From assembly GCA_013339895.1 (NCBI GenBank), contig JABACO010000006.1:5064084-5128083 (forward strand): 64,000 bases of DNA. Reading direction: 5' to 3'. Below are positions 12,461-22,132 of this stretch, one piece after another (the first letter of the stretch is position 1; each line of letters starts with the position of its first letter). The position numbers and the translations under genes were made by a program. Origin of the DNA: Ephydatia muelleri (taxonomy: Eukaryota > Porifera > Demospongiae > Spongillida > Spongillidae). The notes under the pieces are model-generated. The model worked only from the letters and a program-made list of their open reading frames with translations. It was not told where the DNA came from and did not search any database.

Positions 12461-12755
12461 TTGAGATGTACAATACTGCTCCAGCTGCGATTTCTTGGCT
12501 GTTAGAATTTTTGGAACAAACTACTGAGTCTTCTTTCTTTAATTGATCCTTGTGATTCCGTTCAATGTGCCTAAAAAGAGTAGAGTGTTCCCTGGCGAAC
12601 GGCTTGTGGCAATAGTCACACCAAGCTTTATCCGCGTAACTTTTCTCCTTCGATGTATGGACCTTGAAATGGGACCAGACAGCGGATGTGTTAGGGCTAC
12701 CAGGAGAATTGTCGATCGACATAGCGGAGGCTAAATCACGTTGCATGCGTATCAA
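12438..12755 (-). CDS. BED zinc-finger fragment of hAT transposase
   Basis: A 105-codon frame. Residues about 25-70 form a BED finger: VWSHFK, AWCDYCHKPF (Cys-x2-Cys) and LFRHIERNH (His-x4-His). BED fingers bind DNA, usually transposon ends, in hAT transposases. The frame stops after a Ser/Asn-rich tail, before the rest of the transposase. It lies wholly inside the 11843-12870 element. It might survive as a stand-alone DNA-binding peptide, but I see no sign of expression. Confidence 0.7.
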   Translation of the reverse strand: MIRMQRDLASAMSIDNSPGSPNTSAVWSHFKVHTSKEKSYADKAWCDYCHKPFAREHSTLFRHIERNHKDQLKKEDSVVCSKNSNSQEIAAGAVLYISNPASHKK

Positions 12756-13057
12756 TTAATTGAACACCGAATAATTTATAATTGATTGGCCTGACAGGTC
12801 GGCCTATCAGGTCAGGCAGTCAGATCGGCCGGCCTCAGGCCAGACCCCAGGCTGGCCTACGGCAACCCTGATTCAGACCAATCAATTTCATTCCATACTT
12901 CACATTAACGGATACATAAAAAATACACAAGGCGGTAAAATCAGACCAATCATTTTTCTCTTCTGCATGCGCAAAAAAAGCGCGCGTCACATAATGCAGC
13001 TGTTGACAGCAGCTCATTCACTATCTGTTGCATTCATTTTTCAGTGAGTCAGTCAGT

Positions 13058-13969
13058 ATGTTCACGGCATCAGCTCGTACTCCCGTTCGATCACTCGGAA
13101 CGGGTGATGACGGCGAGCGTAGGGCTTCGTCACCTTTTCTGTCGTCGTCAAGATCTTTGTTGCGGCCTGCAGGTAAAAAAAAAAAATCATTCAAATTCAT
13201 TTCATGCATATGAGAACCATTTGCCGACGACAGGAAAGTGCCGCCGGCAGTACCGGTAATGTTAACGTCCAGATACTTGAGGCGATTAAATCGCTCCAAG
13301 AACAAGTGGCGGACTTACAGGCCAAGTCTACGCAACCAGCTGTCTCTTCCATCCAACAATGCGCAGTTTCTAAGAAAACACCAAAAGAACTGTTGATAAA
13401 GTTAATTGCACTATAGAAATTGAACCATTCATCACGCATGTAATTTCATAACGTGCTTTCTATATAGACATCTATTCACAGTGTTGTGAGGCATCTTCGA
13501 GAAAGACTGGATGCACCTATGCAATGGGACACAAGTTCAGGGTAAGCAATTTGCATTTGAAAATTCACGCAAAATTATGTATTTACATAACCTTGCATGT
13601 ATTGCACAGTTTTTCTTCGCCTGAAAATATGCGGGTGACATCGGAGATCACAACAGCCTGTGTCAACGAGAAGTATCCTGCTTCCGTTGTCCAAAGTAAG
13701 TCGCTATCCATGCAAGAGAGTATACGTTTATATATTCAAACAATGTTTTATAGAAGCCACCAAGAAATACTTCACAACTCTGAAGCGGCGCTCGCGTCTG
13801 CAAACAAACAACAAACTTCCAGACGCGAGAAAAAAACAACGAAGACTTCAGCGAAAGCACCACGTACGTTTATGACTATGCAGAATTTATCGCGATGCGT
13901 ATTTTATCATTAATCAATAATCATTTGGCATGCAGAAACGTAAAGTCGCTTTGTCGGGTTCAACTACTT
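13058..13969 (+). CDS. Small multi-exon gene, basic coiled-coil protein of unknown function
   Basis: Exons: 13058-13172 (MFTASARTPVRSLGTGD..., Ser/Arg-rich), 13234-13395 (LEAIKSLQEQVADLQ, short coiled coil), about 13472-13538 (VVRHLRERLDAPMQWDTSS), 13610-13694 (SPENMRVTSEITTACVNEKY), 13755-13862 (TKKYFTTLKRRSRLQ, then Lys/Arg-rich) and 13934-13969 (KRKVALSGSTT, stop). Junction phases agree from exon 2 to the stop. Between exons 1 and 2 they do not: the Met-initiated frame ends in phase 1 while exon 2 needs phase 0, so either exon 1 uses another frame or there is a 1-nt change. The layout (Ser-rich N-terminus, coiled coil, basic C-terminus) recalls uncharacterised BEN-like proteins linked to invertebrate transposons; that link is weak. 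Confidence 0.55.
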
Positions 13970-13999
13970 AGTTATCGTGACCGTTGTACATGTAATGTA

Positions 14000-14460
14000 T
14001 GTAAATGTATTGATATTAATAATTTTTTTACTGAACAAAGTTATTATTAAACTATAGGCCTGGTGTAAAATAGACGTCATAATGTTGTGTATTTATAGAA
14101 CACCTTTGTATACCTTGTGTAAAGTTATTGCAAATGTTACATTCAACATCATCTTTGCGATGCGCAAACATGAGTAAAACCAGCCTTTACCATATTTACA
14201 CCGTCATGTAAACATCAGGTTTGTGTCGTCGTAAATACAAGTAAATATACGTAAACGTGACCTTTACATCATGTTTACGTAGTGTTTACTACATGCGCAA
14301 ACACATTTTTTTACGCAGTGATGTAACCTCCAATACGGCAATAAACTACAGTATCACACTGCACTCTAAAGAACAAAACAGGACATTTATAAAAACTCTT
14401 ACTCAAGTATGCATGCAGTTTTCTTACTTTAAAAAAGTAAGCATTGATCAATCTATATGA
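14000..14460. other. AT-rich 3' flank
   Basis: No coding signal. Repeated CATGTTTACG/GTAAACATG motifs occur at 14150-14320. Confidence 0.5.
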
Positions 14461-14462
14461 TT

Positions 14463-14759
14463 ACAAGTAAATAAAAACATTCTCTAACGAGAAAGTTGGT
14501 GGGCATATAGGATTGACAATGTTGGTGTAAAAAGCACGGAAACAAGTGTGACAGAAATGTTACTGGAAAATTGAAATAGGCCTATATTTAGCCCATTTTC
14601 TCAGGCGTGCGCTGCCTAAATGTGACTGGGCTAAATATAGGCCTATTTCAATTTTCCAGTAACATTTCTGTCACACTTGTTTCCGTGCTTTTTACACCAA
14701 CATTGTCAATCCTATATGCCCACCAACTTTCTCGTTAGAGAATGTTTTTATTTACTTGT
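14463..14759. mobile_element. Foldback MITE family A, copy 1
   Basis: The left end ACAAGTAAATAAAAACATTC is the exact complement of the right end. Arms of about 135 bp are nearly identical, including GTGTAAAAAGCACGGAAAC and GAAATAGGCCTATATTTAGC, around a loop near 14605-14625. A related copy is at 62313-62586. No ORF. A 2-bp TT flanks both sides here but not in copy 2. Confidence 0.9.
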
Positions 14760-14879
14760 TTCATAAGTTTTTTTTCTCCGTGTCATATAAACGCTTTGTT
14801 TTTACAATACGACTTTAATAATGAAAAGTAATAAATTAACGAACACATAATTAATTAAAAATGGTACGTATAATTGTTT

Positions 14880-15383
14880 TTAATTATTTTGCCGCCTCCT
14901 CGGCCTCTTCCTCTTCTCCCCCCCCGCCTTGGGTATGGCCATGCGGGTGGCGGGGTCAGGAAAAAAGGCAGGGGCAGCATTTGGGGGAGCAGTGGCGGGG
15001 GCAGAACTGGTACTGGCGGTGGGAGGGGCGCTGCTGGTGGTGGTGGGACTAGCTCTGGGGGGGGGCAGTGCTGCTGCTGGCCATGGTGGTGGGGCTAGCG
15101 CTGGTGGGGGCAGCGGTGGGGCTAGCGCTGGCGGGGGCAGCACTGCTGCTGATGGTGGGGCTAGCGTTGGCGGGGGCAGCGCTGCTGCTGGTGGTGGGGC
15201 TAGCACTGGCGGGGGCAGCGCTGCTGCTGGTGGTGGGGCTAGCGTTGGCGGGGGCAGCGCTGCTGCTGGTGGTGAGGCTAGCGCTGGCGGGGGCAGAAGT
15301 TGTGATGAAGGAGGATGTATGTGCTTCCTCGACTCCTCTCCTTCAGAGTCATCAAAAAATTCTTTCCCGACTTCTTCAGCCAT
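14880..15383 (-). CDS. Pro/Ala-rich repeat protein with acidic N-terminus and basic C-terminus
   Basis: A 167-codon frame. It starts MAEEVGKEFFDDSEGEES, continues as tandem copies of a 13-residue unit near LPPPTLAPPPAAA, and ends with KRKRPRRRQNN, a likely nuclear localisation signal. It is predicted to be disordered and has no known catalytic motif. The 39-bp DNA repeat also opens a long Ala/Gly frame on the other strand; I prefer the minus strand for its sensible ends. It could be an accessory ORF of a transposon, given the foldback element 120 bp away. Confidence 0.45.
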   Translation of the reverse strand: MAEEVGKEFFDDSEGEESRKHIHPPSSQLLPPPALASPPAAALPPPTLAPPPAAALPPPVLAPPPAAALPPPTLAPPSAAVLPPPALAPPLPPPALAPPPWPAAALPPPRASPTTTSSAPPTASTSSAPATAPPNAAPAFFPDPATRMAIPKAGGEKRKRPRRRQNN

Positions 15384-15399
15384 CTACGTGACAGAGTAT

Positions 15400-16320
15400 T
15401 GAAACAACTTGTAAAAAATTTAGTATCTACCTTTGAATTTTTTTCAAGAGAGAAATGTGCTGTTCTACGGGTCGTTGGTTTATACCGGTATACATGCACA
15501 GCCACGTTTTCTAGCTGTGCTATAATTCTATTAGTCTAATCTTATCCGACCATTCACTGATTGGTCGCTTTTTCATGCATGCCATCACATACTGAGGGGG
15601 AGGGGTGGAGTGTGTGTGTGTAGGTGTGCTAAAATTCTATTGGTAGAATTTCATCCAATCACATGACCTGAGGTGCATGCAGGTGCAGTGGTGTTGAAAT
15701 TAGCACATCTGATATATTGTGCTGTTAACTATCTAGCTTCTGCCACTAGGCCTATCACCTATGGAAATTTATTTTTGTAAATGACAGCAGTTACTCAGGG
15801 AGTAACTATATGGGAGAAGATAGGGTTGCAGTACTTTTATTTTACCACACATTATGCCTTATACATGTATCAAAACATTTCACCAATCGCGCATTACATG
15901 AATTATTTCATTTCATGCAACTCAATTTTGGGTAACACTTCTGTACACACGTGTAGTGGACCTTTAAAACAACAAAGATTGACCCTTTACATGTACATGG
16001 GGGAACTTTTACTTGTGGGAAGCCTTACTGTACATCTGATAACAATTAAACACAGCTGCAGCAAGGGGTGGATGCGCATGACTGACTTGTACTATACACA
16101 CGTGTGTAGTCCTTTCTTTCAACATCAGATAACTAATGTACAATGTAACAGACACAGATGCATGCACAAATAACCTTTTGTACAAACATTGACCTTTACC
16201 AAGGGAACTGGGAAGCCTTACTGTACATATGATAATATGCATGCAAGCGTACAAGAAATGTGTTAATGTGTGCATGACAGGAAGCCATGAGCAACTTACA
16301 TTAGCACGTAAGAAAGCAGC
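15400..16320. other. Spacer with partial internal duplication
   Basis: No gene recognised. The motif GGGAA..GGGAAGCCTTACTGTACAT occurs twice (about 15990-16040 and 16200-16230), suggesting a small duplication. Both copies lie near CACACGTGTAGT-type sequences. Confidence 0.5.
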
Positions 16321-16365
16321 CCTTAGACTTTAAATGCTACATACAGCATGCTATTTATAACATAC

Positions 16366-17003
16366 CTTTGGGTGGTAGTGGTAGTTCTACGACCCTTCCA
16401 ATACCGACTCCTTCTAGCTGCCTTAATGGTAGCTGAATTGCCCCTGTATATCCGCCTTTTAGCAGCACGGTTCTCCTCGACGCCCTCTTGATATCGCTGC
16501 CTTTTAGCAGCACCGTTCTCCTCGACGCCCTCTTGATATCGCTGCCTTTTAGCAGCACGGTTCTCCTCGACGCCCTCTTGATATCGCTGCCTTTTAGCAG
16601 CACGGTTCTCCTCGACGCCCTCTTGATATCGCTGCCTTTTAGCAGCACGGTTCTCCTCGACGCCCTCTTGATATCGCTGCCTTTTAGCAGTACGCTTGGA
16701 TACAGCATTTGCGTTGTAGGTGTCGCGTACAGAGGCCTTCTTCTTTTCAGGGTCGGCCTTGTAGGTGTCGCGTACAGAGGCCTTCTTCTTTTCTGGGTCG
16801 GCCTTGTAGGTGTCGCGTACAGAGGCCTTCTTCTTTTCTGGGTCGGCCTTGTAGGTGTCGCGTACAGAGGCCTTCTTCTTTTCAGGGTCGGCCTTGTAGC
16901 GCGCTCGGGCTTTAGCCTTGTTCTCTTGTGATAAAATATCTTCTCGTTTTTGGAGGTATTCCGCTCGTTGCTTAGATCTCTTCTTTTGATTACGCGAAGG
17001 CAT
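16366..17003 (-). CDS. Basic protein made of 15-residue repeats (first exon)
   Basis: The frame starts MPSRNQKKRSKQRAEYLQ and then consists of 15-residue repeats: four YKADPEKKKASVRDT, a transition unit, five YQEGVEENRAAKRQR, and divergent units. Each repeat starts with Tyr and is rich in Lys, Arg and Glu. The 45-bp period keeps frame throughout. At 16366 the sequence shows a donor (CAAAG|GTATGT), so the ORF continues into an exon I could not place. Similar charged repeats precede helicase-type ORFs of Helitron elements in sponge and cnidarian genomes, as I recall. No helicase is visible here. Confidence 0.6.
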
Positions 17004-17352
17004 TTTTAGAAAAACAACTTCACTAGCCAAAGTAAGTAACGACTACACAACGAAATTTTTTTTTCCGAATCAGGACCGTATACAATCCGCAACGAACTGT
17101 TTACAGGCTTCTTACAGACATTTTTACACTCCCTGATACACCCCCGAATGGCAAAAGGTCCGATTTGGTCTGTAGGTTACAATCCGAATCAAACCGTATA
17201 CGGACCTGACGCAGTCTGTACTACAGAGCGTAAACATGTTGTAAAGCCCTTATATGGATCCTGTTCTAAATGTACGTACTATGTTTATAAAATGTTTTCA
17301 AATTCGGTATACAATGCAGTACACATTATAACAAAACGTTGTCACTGTCCAG

Positions 17353-18610
17353 TCATGTAACCATTTGTTCTCTTTCAATGTTCTGAACAAATCCAGCATT
17401 GGCAGCTGGAACCACATCTGTGAACCATTGAAACTCGTCTAACAACAGAAAATATTGTCCTTGACAAGTTGTAGAGTGGACAGTCAAAAAGATGTAATAG
17501 TGGCCGTCCATCTGGTAGCACCATGAGCTCAAAACCTTGTACAAGACATGAGGTGTGTCCAGTCTCGGACTTAATGATGCTTAGGAGCTGTCCATATTTC
17601 AACTATTGGTTAAGACTAAAGATGAGATGTTATGTGATGGATATTAAATAGCATACCTCACAGAAAGGTGGTTGCAGTTTTATGTAGTCCCCAGTATGAA
17701 CCGACAACAGCTTTGAACTGCTGCACCTTGCCATCCAAAAGGCTGCTGAGGTGTAGATTCACATGAAATGGTGGATCCATGTGCAGAAGCTGCTCAATCG
17801 TTGATTCAACTCCAAGTTCAGTTATGTTTACTGTCACGAACAGGAACTGGTCGCAAACACCTGATGGCTTTAAAACACACAGGATGTTAATGTGCATTGG
17901 GAATATATGTTAACCCCTACCATTCTTGCTGTTGCTGCAGTGTATATGGCCTTGTGGGCATTCAATTTCTTACTAGGAGTTGAATTAAGAAACCACTGGA
18001 CTTCGTTGGAATTTAGTAAAGGTCATGTAGACCTTTATCACAACTGCAATAGATACACTGTTACATCACACAAGCATAAGTTAAATATGTACAAACCTTT
18101 CCATCTGGGCGTTGTAACAACTGCCTTCACAAAGTGGAGGTGCTCAATCGCAGAGAAATGAGCAGCGATGTCTCTGCTAGAAGCCTGCTTATATTCTGAA
18201 TCCGCACATAAGAGTTGAAGGATTCAGGCCTAATAGGGAATTCGAAATTTTATACACTGAGGTGCTTTATGTGTACAACACCGAACCTCTCAGTGCAGAA
18301 GCTAGATGATGGTCTGAAGTCTTGCATGGACTGAACTAGATGTAATATGTAGTGGACCTTTTGCTTTCGCAGCATCTCAGACATGAAGTCTCTAACAGAG
18401 TGAACAAAATCTGTGGTTCCATGCTTCAGCCTTGGACAACTCGAAGAAATCACAGTATGCGATTTGAAAAACCTGAATATTAGAAGTAATTATAAAGTGA
18501 TTAACATGTACGATAGCGTACCTTCGCAAGAACTTGTAACTCTCCCTCTGAAAGGAATGGGTACAGGATAAATACAGCCATCCTAGCTGGGCGGGAGGGG
18601 TGCCCCGCAC
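17353..18610 (-). pseudogene. Transposon-type coding relic, family unresolved
   Basis: Minus-strand blocks in order from high coordinate: DFMSEMLRKQKVHYILHLVQ, then SMQDFRPSSSFCTERF (about 18300-18390); HFSAIEHLHFVKAVVTTPRW (about 18105-18160); VNLHLSSLLDGKVQQFKAVV (about 17680-17770); FELMVLPDGRPLLHL and, in another frame, AANAGFVQNIE (17360-17570). The HL..SM.DF.P...F.TER.. pattern recurs in uncharacterised transposon proteins of fungi and basal animals (recollection). GT-AG boundaries separate some blocks; frame changes interrupt others. Confidence 0.45.
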
Positions 18611-18776
18611 CCTCTCCGGGGCGGCTTCGCCTCACACGCTGCCATACACTCACCTGTGCCTCCCACCGCTACCAATTCCTGGATCCGCCCACCCTCTCCG
18701 GGGCGGCTTCGCCTCACACGCTGCCATACACTCACCTGTGCCTCCCACCGCTACCAATTCCTGGATCCGCCACTGA
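18598..18776 (-). repeat. GGCGGATCCAGG-type dispersed repeat with 82-bp tandem duplication
   Basis: Two tandem copies (starting 18609 and 18691) of an 82-bp unit beginning ACCCTCTCCGGGGCGGCTTC and ending near CAATTCCTGGATCCGCC. Other members of this family end the same way elsewhere in the window. Confidence 0.85.
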
Positions 18777-18779
18777 CTA

Positions 18780-20510
18780 GTAACCCACCACTTCAGAGCA
18801 GCGATTCGCTTCGTGCTGGTTTTGCCCCGTTGATACATGGGAGAGACTTTCGACGAACAACTCTGGAACAACTAATGCTTGATAGATTCAAAATGGCGGT
18901 CTAGGTTACGCTTGCATAAGTCACAGTAGAACTCTAAACGAAAAGAAAAAGACACACTGTATAATATCAATACATACATACCAAACAAAAATAAACAAAC
19001 CGCCACGGTTGCAGGACTTTGGCCAGCCACAAACTCGAGGTCAGCCATTGTTTCACAAATTTTGATTCGTTTGCCCGTTCATTTATTTACGGGATTCAAT
19101 AATAGTTATGAATAATGATTTCCTCGTGGTCATTTTCTATACAAATTCATTGGCGGGATACAGATACCACACTACAGATTGTATGCATGTGTGCTGTGTG
19201 TAGATGTTTGCCTTGTGTGTGTTGCGTGACTTCGCGCAGAAACAGTTACAGTAAGGTCGTTCGAACGCATATTTGCCTCCTCGCGGTCTCTCTCGTAGCT
19301 GCTGCCTCCTATGTATATGCGATGAGCATAGTGGAAATAATATCGTGAGGCTGCTGCACTTACAAATATGATCTCCTTTCGGATTTTTGACTTGGCAGTC
19401 GGCAGTTAGAACTGGTACAGACTGTAAACACCTCGTAACAGAGCAGTAATCGTATTCGTTACGGTATGTTATCGGTTTGTAGCATATTGTAATTACAAGC
19501 TGTTCCTATTTGGCATTTCGAGTCCGTTTCATACTGTAAATTATTACGGTCCTGAATCAATCCCGAAATCGGCCGTGACTCGGAATGTAAAAGTCTAACG
19601 GTTCCGTATCAGGGTGAATTTTTTTCGTTGTGTAAACTGCGATAGGAACACCAAATAAATTTAGTGCCTGTTGGAGTATTTATACTCCCTAAAATTATAC
19701 ATTTTATTAAGAACTTGCTAGAACTTGCTAGATGGCCATAGAACTTGCAACCAAATAAGGTATTTCTCGCTGTAGTTTCTTTCTAGATGTGATATGTGTC
19801 CAAATGACATGCTAGGATAACGTGCCGGTAAATTCTGAAGAGATTGGTACTATTGTCGTTCTTTAAAACCGTTCGTAGCTCGAGTTATACCTTCCTAAGG
19901 AAGAAGAAGAAGACGACGACGACGAACAATTTTTTTGGGAATGGGCACGAGAAGCAGGTTCTTTGTTTGTCTGGAAGCGCATAGTTTAATGACATGAAAC
20001 TAGCATGAAAACGTAGATCTTGGTGTTGTCGTTCGATTGCTGCAACGAGATAAGTGATCCGTTTCTCCGTTGTCCCTCCCGACGCGATTTAAAATTTTTA
20101 ATGACATTCATCATTCCTCAATCAATCCTATATTGAACCTGCTGACGCAGGTTCAGATATAAAACATGAAAATGATCCTACGAGAGATCGAGGCACCGTA
20201 TACATGTAAATGGTCATGGAGAGCGCTTGCTAGATATCGCCGAAGTATAGCTACATGTAGTTAATCAATGAGAAGGATCAAAACATATGCAACATCTTTT
20301 GGCTTTGATTTCCATGCATGCGTGCACTATAAATTAAAGAAAGAGTACCTGTGGATGAAATCTGCATGCGAGCACATCCCAGAAAACTGTTTCAAGCATC
20401 CGATTGTAGTACATATAATTCTTATAATCGTACATGTAAATTTATTTGATTCATGAAAAATATATACTATTTCCGATTTTGCACGCAGTTTCATGTAGTG
20501 TTTTGAGCAT
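18780..20510. other. Spacer without recognised gene
   Basis: No domain-bearing frame. It includes (GAA)n/(GAC)n near 19900-19925 and a small palindrome GAACCTGCTGACGCAGGTTC at about 20138. Confidence 0.45.
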
Positions 20511-20519
20511 GATATAATA

Positions 20520-20690
20520 AAAAAGCGTTGGCGTCTGGGGCGGAGCCCCAGACCCCGCTGGGGGAGCTTACGGAGCTCCCCCAGGCCCCCTAGCTGGGCG
20601 GGCGGGGTTCCCCCTCCCGCCCCTCTTTAATTAATTAACAACCCCCCCCTTTTCTGAAATCCTGGATCCGCCCCTGGCTTCCCATACAGA
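20520..20690 (-). repeat. GGCGGATCCAGG-type dispersed repeat
   Basis: It contains the hairpin CTGGGGCGGAGCCCCAG, a second hairpin around GGGGGAGCTTACGGAGCTCCC, GGGCGGGCGGGG, and closes with CCTGGATCCGCCCCTGG. The same layout is seen at 44523-44640 and 61262-61405. Confidence 0.75.
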
Positions 20691-21199
20691 GCCACAAGTA
20701 TTCTCGTTCCCAGACTAATTTACGTACACATGTAAGCATAGCTACACCCACGCCTCCAATTAACTGTGTCACGCGATGTCAATAAAAACCCAACCGTTAT
20801 GTCTTCGTGCCAGACGTATATCCTGCGGAGTACAACTAAGATCCGAAACGTGTCCAAAGAAGGTCAAGATTTATTTCTATGATAGGCCGCAAAAATGCGG
20901 AGGCAACACAGACACGTGTGTGCGGCAGGTGGATTACACAGAGACTTATTTATACAGCGAACGAGTGGTCTTTTCCCCCTTCTAACGGTCTTGGCGCCAG
21001 TCCCAAGGCGCCTTCCTCCATCCCAATATGTCCACCCCAAAAACATTTTTTTTAAATCCAGTTTTCAGTGGAACAAAGTGGAGTAGGGACGCCCATAGCT
21101 TACTCCAGGCAGCGTATCAGCTTGAATCTGCTGAATTTGCACTGTTACCTATACTTGTGTTGACAATCTAAATTTGCTGAAGCCGCTTAAAGGCAAATG

Positions 21200-21657
21200 C
21201 ACACACCTCCATAATCACTCCTGTCACCAAAATCCCTCCCCCCCTTCTCTCTAATTATATAAAGCTGTTGCCACTCAAATGTCGTGTAAAGTGCAGGCTT
21301 GTGTAGGATTGATTACACACAAGCCTTACCTGGTGACTTTGGAATGTGCTGTCCCACACAACTGACACTTAAAGCTATCCATATACAAATTCAAACCAGT
21401 GCAACACACATACTTTTGGAATAACCTTTTGATATTGGCATGGAAGTACAAGAAAACCAATCTTACATTGCTTAAGTGCATAAAATCATGCATCTGTACA
21501 TAACTTGCTCAAGTGATGACCACGATCCTTTGTGCATTAACAAGCCCAAACCTTTAATGCTAACAAGAAACAAGGTACAGGTAGTTTACTACATGATATA
21601 TACACAACAATAATCTACGTATAATGCAATGGCCACAACTCAACATTGCAGTACAGT
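21200..21657. repeat. Paralogous 3' flank of gene 2
   Basis: This segment aligns by eye with 55180-55518. Shared strings include GCTTGTGTAGGATTG, CACCTGGTGACT/TACCTGGTGACT, GTGGAATGTGCTG and CCCACACAACTGACAC. The similarity continues into the last coding exons of genes 2 and 3, so one duplication copied the gene with its downstream flank. Confidence 0.75.
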
Positions 21658-22099
21658 TCAAAATAACACCACCATGATACAAATGATGACTATGCACAAG
21701 AAGGTTGAATTCAGTGCACCTGGTAAGACAGAAAGATAAATTTATACCGCACACAATAGACACACATATGCATATGTAAGAACAAAATTAGATACATGTA
21801 TGTCCCAAGAAAATGCACAGCTCTGGATGGCACAGTTTAATGAGTCATTTCCAAACATACTGCCCCAACCTTGTATTATTATCAATAGTCTTAGCAGTCT
21901 TTGCATGCCACATTTCATTAAGTACACTATACATGAGCAACATACGACAGAAATCAACACATGTAGCCCATGATGCATTCAGACAACCCCTTTTCCCCCA
22001 GCTAATTCAAATGCTATACCAGCCAACGCTATCCAAATAACATGTTAGTGCAACGACTCATTGCTTAAGTTGGAGGCATACCATCCATTATTAATTTAA

Positions 22100-22132
<33 letters not shown>

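Larger units (their letters stand above)
11843..12870 (-). mobile_element. hAT-type DNA transposon (1028 bp, internally deleted)
   Basis: Ends are inverted: the left begins CAGGGTTGCCGAAGGCCAGC, the right ends with the complement GGCCTACGGCAACCCTG. Both ends are GC-rich and full of GGCCTGACAGG palindromes. The 8-bp direct repeat ATTCAGAC flanks the element exactly (11835-11842 and 12871-12878), the hAT signature. The minus strand encodes a BED zinc finger and a second transposase fragment. The length is far short of an autonomous hAT (about 3 kb or more), so it cannot encode the RNase H-like catalytic domain. Confidence 0.9.

Noticed and set aside
14929-15402. Ala/Gly-rich plus-strand frame overlapping the Pro/Ala-rich ORF
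   Set aside because: Shadow of the 39-bp repeat; the minus strand has a natural acidic start and a basic nuclear-signal-like end, this frame does not.
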